The notes under the pieces: generated by a model
The model's database searches: none
Told to the model about the DNA's origin: nothing
What the model saw: only the letters and a program-made list of their open reading frames with translations
Shown: positions 18,420-25,019 of the stretch, piece by piece
How positions within the stretch are numbered: the first letter of the stretch is position 1
Layout: each line of letters begins with the position of its first letter
Made by a program: the position numbers and the translations under genes
Source: Stenotrophomonas sp. MYb238
GTDB taxonomy: Bacteria > Pseudomonadota > Gammaproteobacteria > Xanthomonadales > Xanthomonadaceae
Length of the DNA: 64,000 nt
Direction of reading: 5' to 3'
NCBI RefSeq assembly: GCF_009496535.1
Contig: NZ_WIDL01000014.1
Location: 1-64,000 of the forward strand

Positions 18420-18433
18420 TTCAGGCGTTAGGC
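18374..18433 (+). repeat. attC8
   Basis: R'' CCCTAAC at 18374-18380, core GTTAGGC at 18427-18433. Overlaps the 3' end of the cassette 8 gene. Cassette 8 begins TTAGAG, so it does not match its R''. Confidence 0.92.
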
Positions 18434-18451
18434 CGCTCGGGAGCAATTTCG

Positions 18452-18697
18452 TTGGCACAATTCCAGTTCCAGCCAAGATGGAAAGAGGAGCTTGTGTGTT
18501 CACATCCCGCAGGCACTTTCGTTTTGGATATGCCAATGGGTGTGGTATCCGTCGTCCTGCCCTCTGAAAAATCATGGCCAAAGCACTCGCCCTCTTGGGC
18601 AAAGCTACTTTGGCCGCAACTGCACGCAGAGCTTGCCGCTTGGTGTGCATCCAACAATATTCCGCTCTATGTCGAGGATAACGTCCGTGTTTGGTAA
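18452..18697 (+). CDS. Cassette 9: small soluble hypothetical protein
   Basis: 81 residues from a TTG start; no ATG in this frame gives a comparable length. Trp-rich (WKEEL, SWPKH, SWAKLLWPQL, AAWCAS) with no signal or membrane segment. No recognised family. The gene ends about 20 bp before attC9. An overlapping frame at 18492-18761 reads into the attC and is less likely to be the real gene. Confidence 0.6.
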   Translation: MAQFQFQPRWKEELVCSHPAGTFVLDMPMGVVSVVLPSEKSWPKHSPSWAKLLWPQLHAELAAWCASNNIPLYVEDNVRVW

Positions 18698-18715
18698 ACA
18701 CCCGTCTCGGGAGCG

Positions 18716-18775
18716 GCCTAACAATTCATTCAAGCCGAACCCGCTTCGCGGGTCGGCTTAATTCAGGCGTTAGGC
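18716..18775 (+). repeat. attC9
   Basis: R'' GCCTAAC at 18716-18722, core GTTAGGC at 18769-18775, inner hairpin CCCGCTTCGCGGG as in attC3. Confidence 0.94.
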
Positions 18776-18778
18776 CGC

Positions 18779-19099
18779 ATGGGAAGAGGGTCGCAACTTG
18801 TCAAAAGGGTCGTGGGTTGGCTGCTTCTCGCGGCTTCTGCGTACATTCTTGGAGCCGGACTGATCATTTCGGCATCAATACTCGAATGGATAGACTTTCC
18901 CATTGACCGGCGAGGAGAGTGGGCACCGCTTACCCTACCAATCATTATCGTGCTATCGGTCGCCTGGGGCTTCCTAGGCTTTCGCTATCTGGCGTGTACG
19001 GGTACGTACCGTACTTGGCAAGTGGTCACGGTGATGGCTGCTCTAGCAGTGGCGTCCGCCTGTTGGCTCAGTTGGCAGTTCGGCTATGCTGCGGCCTAA
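18779..19099 (+). CDS. Cassette 10: three-helix membrane protein
   Basis: 106 residues. Hydrophobic segments lie at about residues 10-33, 48-70 and 80-102, so it is an integral membrane protein. The ATG is nine bases from the cassette edge, and the stop lies in the attC10 R'' box. No named family recognised. Confidence 0.75.
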   Translation: MGRGSQLVKRVVGWLLLAASAYILGAGLIISASILEWIDFPIDRRGEWAPLTLPIIIVLSVAWGFLGFRYLACTGTYRTWQVVTVMAALAVASACWLSWQFGYAAA

Positions 19100-19153
19100 C
19101 AATTCATTCAGGCCGACGCCGCTTCGCGGCGCGGCTTAACTCAGGCGTTAGGT
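19094..19153 (+). repeat. attC10
   Basis: R'' GCCTAAC at 19094-19100, core GTTAGGT at 19147-19153. Confidence 0.93.
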
Positions 19154-19961
19154 GTCCGTGACAGAGACTCTCCCACCCCATGTAAAGCGAATGCTGGATG
19201 CGTTTAGTAAGCCGGCGGAAAGGCTTAGGAAGGAGAACCCGAAAGGGAGGTGGGAGCACACCTTTCAGCGAAACGCCTCATTGATTTCCGCCCCTTGGGA
19301 TTATGAAGGCGGCGTAGTCGATGAAACACGCGAGATCACCTTCCTACGCGACTTTTTCAACCTCTTCCATGAGTGTATGCACTCGTGTCAAACAATGGAT
19401 GTGATTAGCATCCTGACGCGGCAAACGCTCTCACAAACCCCTGACGAGCACTTAACTGCCGTAATCACCTATTGGAGCGAGTCCTACCTCAATGAGGTTT
19501 ACATCCTCAAGCTTCGGCTTGGTGACTTCGTCACCTATGCCGAGCGAAAGTATAAAAAGGACAAAGATTTCGCAGAGCCAATTGTCGGAGTCTGCAAAGA
19601 TCTCCGAGAGTTCGCCGAGAAGCAGCTTGCTCCTTTCATCACTACCAGAGGAGAGCATGTTCATAGTCGTCGCTATCGAAACAGTGACCCAGAACTGGCG
19701 AGGCTCAGCGCACTTGACCTCTCAATCAATGCACTCGGCCAAAGTGAGCTGAAGCCCTTGAGAGAAGAGGCGGTTCAGGCAGCAACCGCATGGCTTTTCA
19801 AGCAAACCGACCTAGCGGCTGAGATATGTTGGGGATTGTTTGATGGGACTTGCATGGTTCTCGCTGAGGGAATTGTTACAGAGAACGACTGGATCATCGT
19901 CCCCATCCCCTTTAAGGACAATCCAGAACCCTTCCTCAAGGACTGCGCCGCAGACACCTAA
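19152..19961 (+). CDS. Cassette 11: hypothetical protein with an HExxH motif
   Basis: 269 residues from a GTG at 19152, which overlaps the attC10 core; a second GTG at 19158 is equally possible. It is the largest protein of the array. Residues 73-77 read HECMH in the context FFNLFHECMHSCQ, which fits the HExxH zinc-binding motif of metallopeptidases. Acidic candidates for a third ligand follow at E110 and E115 (YWSESYLNEVYILK). No signal peptide, so a cytoplasmic protein. Otherwise no family recognised. Base composition is clearly lower in GC than host genes. Peptidase activity is an inference from the motif only. Confidence 0.72.
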   Translation: MSVTETLPPHVKRMLDAFSKPAERLRKENPKGRWEHTFQRNASLISAPWDYEGGVVDETREITFLRDFFNLFHECMHSCQTMDVISILTRQTLSQTPDEHLTAVITYWSESYLNEVYILKLRLGDFVTYAERKYKKDKDFAEPIVGVCKDLREFAEKQLAPFITTRGEHVHSRRYRNSDPELARLSALDLSINALGQSELKPLREEAVQAATAWLFKQTDLAAEICWGLFDGTCMVLAEGIVTENDWIIVPIPFKDNPEPFLKDCAADT

Positions 19962-20062
19962 TAATTCGTTCAAGCCGAGACCGCTTCGCGGCTCGGCTTA
20001 AGTGGTAGCGTTTCCCACTCCGCCGTGCCGCGCAGCGGTCCGGCTTAACTCAGGCGTTAGTC
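19956..20062 (+). repeat. attC11, enlarged compound site
   Basis: R'' ACCTAAT at 19956-19962. A complete-looking attC body is followed at 20010 by a broken core GTTTCCC, and then 46 bp that resemble the right half of another attC, ending in a good core GTTAGTC at 20056-20062. It is either one 107-bp attC or the fusion of two sites after loss of a cassette. Confidence 0.75.
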
Positions 20063-20075
20063 CGCAGGAAAGCAT

Positions 20076-20390
20076 ATGGTGTTCCTTACCTTGGCAGTTC
20101 CTCCGCTACTGGCGTGCGCTGCTGCCGTTGCGGCATTCCTGTGGGTGCTAGCCAAAGGTTCGCTTCCGGCACTCATCTCAGTCGTGGTGAGCACCAGCGC
20201 CGCATTAGCATCTTGGTTGTCGGTAGCCTGGCTCTTGCGGGATGGTATGGGGCCGGACGCAGTTACATCATCCGGTATGGACGCGCTGCATAGAGTTGTT
20301 CCATCCACCATCATCCCATTGGTCGTATGGGCCGTAGTCAACGGGCTCTCTGTTCGTCGCTACCGGTCGCGTCCTGTACACGCGGCCTAA
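20076..20390 (+). CDS. Cassette 12: small membrane protein
   Basis: 104 residues with three hydrophobic segments (about residues 3-26, 30-54 and 74-92) and an Arg-rich C-terminus (SVRRYRSRPVHAA), fitting an inner-membrane protein with a cytoplasmic tail. The ATG is preceded by AGGAAAG. The stop overlaps the attC12 R'' box. No family recognised. Confidence 0.72.
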   Translation: MVFLTLAVPPLLACAAAVAAFLWVLAKGSLPALISVVVSTSAALASWLSVAWLLRDGMGPDAVTSSGMDALHRVVPSTIIPLVVWAVVNGLSVRRYRSRPVHAA

Positions 20391-20444
20391 AAATTCATTC
20401 ACGCCGTCGCTGCTCCGCGGCGTGGCTTAATTCTGGCATCAGCC
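20385..20444 (+). repeat. attC12, non-canonical core
   Basis: R'' GCCTAAA at 20385-20391; the core position reads ATCAGCC at 20438-20444 instead of GTTRRRY. The site body (AATTCATTC, CGTGGCTTAATTC) is still clear. Confidence 0.82.
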
Positions 20445-20462
20445 CTCACAGCGGAGAGTCTC

Positions 20463-20894
20463 TTGGAATCTGTCGAGCCACTTCTTCGCGAACTGACTGC
20501 CATCAAGTGGCTGCTCGCGTTCATCGCTCTTGGCGTTGCTGCGATTGTCGGAATTTTCTTCTTCTTGGCGCTCAACATCATAAGCGTGATGCGAGAAAGC
20601 CGTCGTGATAACGCCAGTCAATCCAAACACAATGAGCTAGAGGACCTACTCGCCACGGGCCAAAGCACGGCAGCGAAATTCACGGCCATGGAGTGGGTTG
20701 GCGCTCAACCCAGACGCCCTGAGGCCCACTGGGCTCTTGCCAAAGCGCATTACCAGCTTGGCGAGCTCTCCGAGGCGAAGCAGGTTCTAAAGGGCCTGCT
20801 CAGAGTCGCCCCAGAGGAACACTATCGAGTTGATGCATGGCTAGAGCTTCTTGAGGCAGAATTTGCCCAAAAGCGGCCCAAGCCAGTTCAATAG
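20463..20894 (+). CDS. Cassette 13: membrane-anchored TPR-like protein
   Basis: 143 residues from a TTG start. One transmembrane helix (about residues 15-42) is followed by a soluble domain. There, PEAHWALAKAHYQLGELSEA and the following KQVLKGLLRVAPE form a recognisable tetratricopeptide helix pair. TPRs bind other proteins, so this may be an adaptor anchored in the membrane. No further assignment. The gene stops shortly before attC13. Confidence 0.72.
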   Translation: MESVEPLLRELTAIKWLLAFIALGVAAIVGIFFFLALNIISVMRESRRDNASQSKHNELEDLLATGQSTAAKFTAMEWVGAQPRRPEAHWALAKAHYQLGELSEAKQVLKGLLRVAPEEHYRVDAWLELLEAEFAQKRPKPVQ

Positions 20895-20899
20895 ATGAT

Positions 20900-20959
20900 G
20901 GCTGAAAATTCATTCAAGCCGAACGGGCTTCGCGGCTCGGTTTGGTTCAGACGTTAGGG
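20900..20959 (+). repeat. attC13
   Basis: R'' GGCTGAA at 20900-20906, core GTTAGGG at 20953-20959. The unusual R'' is complementary to the unusual cassette 13 start TCAGCC, so box and core vary together. Confidence 0.85.
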
Positions 20960-20962
20960 CGT

Positions 20963-21301
20963 ATGAAGAACATCCGCACAATTTTGCTGCTTGCTTTTCT
21001 TGGCATATTCCTCTCTGCCGCGATTGGCTCGTTGGTGCTCTTTGTTTTTCCATCCGGCTTGGCTTCGGTCGCTTATTTGTGGCCTGGCGCGCACATCGCT
21101 CCAATACTCAGCAAGATCACTCCAACCGCAGTTGTGTGCTGGCTCGTGCCGGAAGGAGGGGCACCCGCCTACCTCTTGCTCGTTGTCACAGGAGCGCTTT
21201 TCTCGTGGGCTGTACTCTTTACGGCAGCAGCATTCGTTATCGGTTGCCGAGTACAGCTCAACCACTCATTCAAGCCGAAGCTGCTTCGCGGCTCGGCTTA
21301 A
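20963..21301 (+). CDS. Cassette 14: small membrane protein with attC-encoded tail
   Basis: 112 residues from the ATG at 20963. Hydrophobic segments occur at about residues 5-30, 33-50 and 70-97. As in cassette 8, the frame runs through its own attC, giving the tail LNHSFKPKLLRGSA before a TAA at the inner edge of the site. Integral membrane protein of unknown function. Confidence 0.72.
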   Translation: MKNIRTILLLAFLGIFLSAAIGSLVLFVFPSGLASVAYLWPGAHIAPILSKITPTAVVCWLVPEGGAPAYLLLVVTGALFSWAVLFTAAAFVIGCRVQLNHSFKPKLLRGSA

Positions 21302-21315
21302 CTCTGGCGTGAGGC
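21256..21315 (+). repeat. attC14, non-canonical core
   Basis: R'' GCTCAAC at 21256-21262, core position GTGAGGC at 21309-21315 (GTT changed to GTG). Body well conserved. Confidence 0.84.
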
Positions 21316-21319
21316 GGCT

Positions 21320-21643
21320 ATGCGGGCGCCCCCCTGTCCACACTGCGATTCTCCGTTGAGCTTCTCGTGGGCTGACTTCGTCTTTCTGAGCAATCGCGGT
21401 CGCGCGGCGCTCTTCTGCCTTAGTTGCAGGAAGACGTGTACAACGGGTCAGACCACTGGAGTCATGTCCTTTTTTGTCAGCCTCTTAGTCGTTGGCACGC
21501 CTATCTATATGCTTTTTCTCGCCGGACTCTTTTCATTCCCGGAGTGGTCCAAGGCCGTAGCCATAATCGTTGCTGTTCCATTGGCCATGGCAGTTCGCGC
21601 GTATTTCATGGAGCGGCTTGCCGATGAGCTTGTGGTTCACTGA
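21320..21643 (+). CDS. Cassette 15: zinc-ribbon membrane protein
   Basis: 107 residues. The N-terminal 40 residues carry two CxxC knuckles, CPHC and CLSC (the second followed by RKTC), fitting a small zinc ribbon. Two hydrophobic segments follow (about residues 48-72 and 78-95). This layout is seen in small uncharacterised membrane proteins, and no function is known to me. The ATG lies five bases from the attC14 core. Confidence 0.72.
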   Translation: MRAPPCPHCDSPLSFSWADFVFLSNRGRAALFCLSCRKTCTTGQTTGVMSFFVSLLVVGTPIYMLFLAGLFSFPEWSKAVAIIVAVPLAMAVRAYFMERLADELVVH

Positions 21644-21649
21644 GGTACC

Positions 21650-21709
21650 GCCTCACAATCCATTCAAGCCGAACCCATTGCGCCGGTCCGCTTGATTCGG
21701 GAGCTAGGA
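21650..21709 (+). repeat. attC15, non-canonical core
   Basis: R'' GCCTCAC at 21650-21656, core position GCTAGGA at 21703-21709. Its R'' exactly complements the start of cassette 15 (TGAGGC after the cut). Confidence 0.8.
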
Positions 21710-21714
21710 AACCC

Positions 21715-22041
21715 ATGAACCCTCTCTGTTGCTTGCTTGTTGCAGCGACTCTCGTCCCTTGTTCTGCTGGTGCGCAGAAGTTCTCGGCTGAGGACTTGAT
21801 TCGTGTCTCATGCAGCTCCAACGACGCAGGAAAGACATGCTTCGGGTATGGAGAGATTTACACTGATGGCACATCAGACGCTTGTGGCAGGATCCCTGGC
21901 GGCCCTGAGTTCGCCCTGACAATGGTCTATGAAATCTCAGGCAATAGCTTGTGCGAGACCGTTACGAAGACAAGCGATCCCAAGACCATGCTGGTTGGAC
22001 AGAAATTCTGCTCAATCTACGTAGAGCGCAATCCTCGATAA
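21715..22041 (+). CDS. Cassette 16: small exported Cys-containing protein
   Basis: 108 residues. A signal peptide (about residues 1-20, ending CSAGA) is followed by a mature domain with five cysteines (RVSCSS, KTCFGYG, DACGRI, SLCETV, KFCSIY), which suggests disulfide bonding in the periplasm. The segment LIRVSCSSNDAGKTCFGYGE resembles Rap1a/Tai-type small secreted proteins (which can act as immunity proteins), but the match is too short to call. About 110 bp without a gene follow before attC16. Confidence 0.7.
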   Translation: MNPLCCLLVAATLVPCSAGAQKFSAEDLIRVSCSSNDAGKTCFGYGEIYTDGTSDACGRIPGGPEFALTMVYEISGNSLCETVTKTSDPKTMLVGQKFCSIYVERNPR

Positions 22042-22153
22042 TTCACGTATCGATTCAGCGATGATCCGCCAACCAGAATACGGCATTCTTACAACGCAAC
22101 CAGATCCGATAAATGGTGCCAGCACCTGGTGGATGCATTGCCATGAAGCGGTT

Positions 22154-22212
22154 ACCTAACAACTTATTCAAGCCGACACCAGTCGTGGCGCGGTCTGACT
22201 CAGGCGTCAGGC
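22154..22212 (+). repeat. attC16, degenerate
   Basis: R'' ACCTAAC at 22154-22160, core position GTCAGGC at 22206-22212, with a shortened and imperfect inner hairpin. It is the last attC of the array. Confidence 0.78.
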
Positions 22213-22228
22213 TTGCCTTGAGACTTCG

Positions 22229-22489
22229 ATGACAGTCGAGAAAAAGACAGCTTTCAAGCGCGCCAGAAACCCCATGCCGGCATCTGTGGAAGCCGCATTG
22301 AACGAGCATGGGCTCCTGGAGGCATACCAGGCGCGACCGCCCTATCAGCGGAATGACTATCTGGGCTGGATTTCCCGCGCCAAACGCGATGCGACCCGGC
22401 AAAAGCGGATTGATCAGATGCTGGCCGAGCTCAAGGAGGGAGGAAAGTACATGAACATGGCCTGGTCCGGCGGCCGATCTCAGACCTGA
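22229..22489 (+). CDS. Cassette 17: YdeI/OmpD-associated family protein
   Basis: 86 residues. RPPYQRNDYLGWISRAKR and the following basic helix, ending KEGGKYMNMAW, match the C-terminal region of YdeI/OmpD-associated proteins, a family annotated as giving protection from some bacteriocins or antimicrobial peptides. It is shorter than full-length family members and basic. It lies 17 bp after the last attC core, so it was probably captured as a cassette, but no attC follows it. It is therefore fixed at the distal end of the array. Confidence 0.75.
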   Translation: MTVEKKTAFKRARNPMPASVEAALNEHGLLEAYQARPPYQRNDYLGWISRAKRDATRQKRIDQMLAELKEGGKYMNMAWSGGRSQT

Positions 22490-22800
22490 CAGCTTCAGGC
22501 ACGAGTTCCCCTGGCAAGCAGTGCAGTCCGCCCACACGGCCCGTTCGGTGGAGCGTTCAACGGGCCGGGGGAAGACGCATGAGGGCATCCGCCAGCCTCG
22601 TTTATCACCACGGATCTGGCCTCCGCCTACCTTCCATTCGCATGGCCCGGCTATCTGCTAGCGCGGCCGCGCCGATGAACACGACACGCGAAGGCCGGTA
22701 TGGGCTGGTCTTCGCGGTGTCTGCCGACGCAGCTTGGTAGTCTTGCGGCACCTGCCGCCGTGCCGGCAACGCAACCCGATGCCAACTGCACCGAGAGACC
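22490..22800. other. Intergenic region after the integron
   Basis: 311 bp. A short inverted pair GGCCCGTT / AACGGGCC (near 22540-22567) is visible. No attC, gene or clear promoter was recognised. Confidence 0.5.
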
Positions 22801-23173
22801 ATGGCCATTCGAGGCGACGTGGACAAAGCCACCGATTTCCTGGCCACATGCACGGCCGGCCAGGTCAGGCATCCCTACGATGCCTATGTCTCGGACGATT
22901 TCCGCCATCACGACGCGTATTTCCCCGAGGCCCGGGAATCCTTGCCGCGGGGAATGGAAGAAAACGCGAAGATCGAGCCCGACAGGTCATTCACCGCCAA
23001 ATGGGTCATGGAGGCCGGCGAACGGGTGGCACTGCTTTCCCATGTGCGCCGCAGCAACGTGGGGTATCGACATCGCCGTCATCCACATCCCGCGTTTCGA
23101 GAACGGCAGAATCGTGGAAATGTGGGATATCGGCCAGCAGAGGCATCTGCCGAACAGGCTACGCATGTTCTAG
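22801..23173 (+). pseudogene. SnoaL-like (NTF2 superfamily) protein, frameshifted
   Basis: The first about 86 codons (MAIRGDVDKATDFLATCTAG onward, with YDAYVSDDFRHHDAYFPE) encode a SnoaL-like ester cyclase domain. The remainder, IDIAVIHIPRFENGRIVEMW to the end, continues in the next frame. The break is at the run of four G at 23061-23064: removing one G restores a continuous protein of about 123 residues. It is either a real inactivating mutation or a sequencing error. The domain family includes hydrolases and cyclases of small molecules; substrate unknown. Confidence 0.75.
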
Positions 23174-23225
23174 CCACTGGCACCACGGAGCAGTGGCAGT
23201 GCAGCACCAACCCGAGGACAAGCAC

Positions 23226-23567
23226 ATGGCCAGATACCTGATCTCCTTCCCCAGCGCGGCAATGGTCGTACCCGACGGCGAGTGGGAAGCGGTGGGGAAC
23301 GATGCGCATAGCGTGATCCAGGAAGCCAAGGCCGCTGGTGTCTACGTCTTCGCCGGTGGCATCGACGAAGACGTTCCCCCTGTGCGGGTTTCAGCCGATG
23401 GCGCGGTCGCCGCGGGCGGCTATCCGTGGGCACCGCCGCTCAATGGTGGCTTCACCGTACTTGAACTGCCGACGCGCGAGGAGGCCGTGGCATGGGCCGC
23501 ACGCGTGGCGAAGGCTTGCCGCTGCGACCAGGAACTGCGTGTTTTCGGACTTGATCCGCGGTCCTGA
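23226..23567 (+). CDS. YciI-related family protein
   Basis: 113 residues. The start at 23226 gives MARYLISFPSAAM, the typical first strand of the YCII/DGPF dimeric alpha-beta barrel fold. Continuing features are GGIDEDVPPVRVSADG, GGFTVLELPTREEAVAWAAR, and a Cys near the C-terminus. Small cytoplasmic proteins of this family often sit beside ECF sigma factors, but none is seen here. Enzymatic role unknown. Confidence 0.82.
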   Translation: MARYLISFPSAAMVVPDGEWEAVGNDAHSVIQEAKAAGVYVFAGGIDEDVPPVRVSADGAVAAGGYPWAPPLNGGFTVLELPTREEAVAWAARVAKACRCDQELRVFGLDPRS

Positions 23568-23656
23568 TGGCGCAGGATGACGCGGATGCGACACGGCACT
23601 CCACTTCCAGGTCATTGCTTCATGGCGCAATCCGCCCCGATACCGACCCTTGAACC

Positions 23657-24139
23657 ATGCTCCTGACCATCGCGCGCTACTTTGATCCCTGGGAAGCGCA
23701 CATTCTGCGCGCCCGCCTCGAGGTCGAGGGCATTCCCGCCCGCGTCACCGGCGACCAGCACATCATCGCGAACTGGCCGTTGTCGGTGGCCCTGGGGGGC
23801 GCTGCGCTGCAGGTCCCGGACAGCCATGCCGGGCAGGCGCGGGAAATCATCACCGCATATCACGCCGGCATTCTCGAGCAGGATCTGATCGCCGCACATC
23901 CGGAGGCCGCGGAGGCATGTCCGGATTGTGGAAAGACGGAGATAAGTGCCACGGTTCCTCCCGGACAACGGCTGCTGGCCGTTGCCACCTTCTTCTTCGC
24001 GTCGGGTCCTTTCCCGACGCGCGCGTCGCGCATGACATGCAGGGCATGCGGGAAGCAGTGGCGGTACGGGGATCAGATAGCCACCTCGGCCACGATGCCT
24101 GGCAATTCCTCTGGAGAAGCGTCATGCGGCCCACAGTGA
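23657..24139 (+). CDS. DUF2007 domain protein with zinc ribbon
   Basis: 160 residues. The N-terminal DUF2007 domain (about residues 1-70) contains IARYFDPWEAHILRARLEVE and the following GIPARVTGDQ, typical of this putative signal-transducing domain. After a linker, two CxxC pairs, CPDC (about 88-91) and CRAC (about 128-131), suggest a zinc ribbon flanking a hydrophobic segment (RLLAVATFFFASGPF). It overlaps the next gene by 16 bp, so the two are probably co-expressed. Confidence 0.8.
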   Translation: MLLTIARYFDPWEAHILRARLEVEGIPARVTGDQHIIANWPLSVALGGAALQVPDSHAGQAREIITAYHAGILEQDLIAAHPEAAEACPDCGKTEISATVPPGQRLLAVATFFFASGPFPTRASRMTCRACGKQWRYGDQIATSATMPGNSSGEASCGPQ

Positions 24140-24585
24140 AGGCTGTCTGTATCGGCGCTCTCGTTGGCGGTGCGCTGGACCTGGCGTTCGCGATCGGCTT
24201 CGCCGCATCGAATGGGCTTGCGCCTTCCACGCTGCTCCAGGCCATCGCCAGCGGCTGGTTCGGGAGTGCGTCCTTCAATATGGGCGCGGTGAGCGTGGCC
24301 ATCGGACTCGTTTCCCACTTCGCGCTTTCGCTGGGATGGGCGGCGCTGTTCGTCGCATTGGCGACGTGGTTCCGCTTGACGTCGCGCGCATGGTTGAGCG
24401 GACCGTTGTTCGGCGCCTTCGTCTTCCTCGGCATGCGCCTGGTCGTGCTGCCGCTGTCCGCCTTTCCCAAGCCGATGAACTTCGACATGCCCGGCGCGCT
24501 GTACGACCTGCTGTCGCATATGTTCCTGTTCGGCCTGCCGATCGCCCTGGCCGCGCGCTCCTTCCTGTCGGGAAGGCGGGCCTGA
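24124..24585 (+). CDS. Four-helix membrane protein
   Basis: 153 residues from the ATG at 24124. Hydrophobic segments lie at about residues 8-30, 52-85, 93-112 and 128-148; short polar loops contain ATWFRLTSR and PKPMNFD. An integral membrane protein resembling uncharacterised conserved membrane proteins; no function can be assigned. It overlaps the DUF2007 gene and is followed 50 bp later by an NTF2-like gene. Confidence 0.72.
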   Translation: MRPTVKAVCIGALVGGALDLAFAIGFAASNGLAPSTLLQAIASGWFGSASFNMGAVSVAIGLVSHFALSLGWAALFVALATWFRLTSRAWLSGPLFGAFVFLGMRLVVLPLSAFPKPMNFDMPGALYDLLSHMFLFGLPIALAARSFLSGRRA

Positions 24586-24635
24586 CGGCATCCGGCGCAT
24601 GCCGGTTCCTACTTCCACAGCACGGAGAGACAACG

Positions 24636-25019
24636 ATGGATACACCCGGACGGCGTGAACTCGTCGAGCGCTATATCGCCGCCTACAACGCCTTCGACGT
24701 GGAAGGCATGCTCGCGACACTTTCGGCGGACGTGGTGTTCCAGAACTTTTCTTCCGGGCAACTCACCGCCCAGTCCGAAGGCAAGGACGAATTCAGGCGC
24801 TTGGCCGAGCAGGGCAAGGCGCTTTTTTCCGAACGCGAGCAGACCATCGTCTCCCTCCGCGAGGAAGGCGATTCGCTGGTCGTGGATATCGCCTACCGTG
24901 GCAGGCTCGCCCAGGACATCCCCGGTGGGCCGGTGGCGGGCACGCGGCTTGAACTGGCCGGACAGTCGGAATTCTCCTTCGGCGACGGCTGCATCACGCG
25001 GCTGGTCGACCGCAGTTGA
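24636..25019 (+). CDS. Nuclear transport factor 2 / SnoaL-like protein
   Basis: 127 residues, with GGAGAGA eight bases before the ATG. The cone-shaped NTF2 fold is indicated by RELVERYIAAYNAFDVEGML, followed by the LSADVVFQNFSSGQ strand and the C-terminal ELAGQSEFSFGDGCITRLVD. Members bind small hydrophobic ligands or act as isomerases or cyclases. No catalytic assignment is possible. It appears unrelated in sequence to the broken SnoaL gene 1.5 kb upstream. Confidence 0.82.
   Translation: MDTPGRRELVERYIAAYNAFDVEGMLATLSADVVFQNFSSGQLTAQSEGKDEFRRLAEQGKALFSEREQTIVSLREEGDSLVVDIAYRGRLAQDIPGGPVAGTRLELAGQSEFSFGDGCITRLVDRS

Larger units (their letters stand above)
14034..22489. mobile_element. Chromosomal integron: intI, attI and a 17-cassette array
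   Basis: The element consists of an IntI-type integrase gene on the minus strand, an attI core at 15220-15226, and tandem gene cassettes transcribed away from intI. Sixteen attC-type sites of mostly 57-63 bp share the outer AATTCATTCAAGCCG / CGGCTTAATTCAGGC blocks, an inner hairpin of variable sequence, and R''/R' boxes. Cassette base composition is visibly more A/T-rich than the flanking genes. Boundaries: the left end is the intI stop, beside ilvD; the right end is the stop of the last recognisable cassette gene, which has no attC behind it, so this edge is approximate. Confidence 0.95.
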
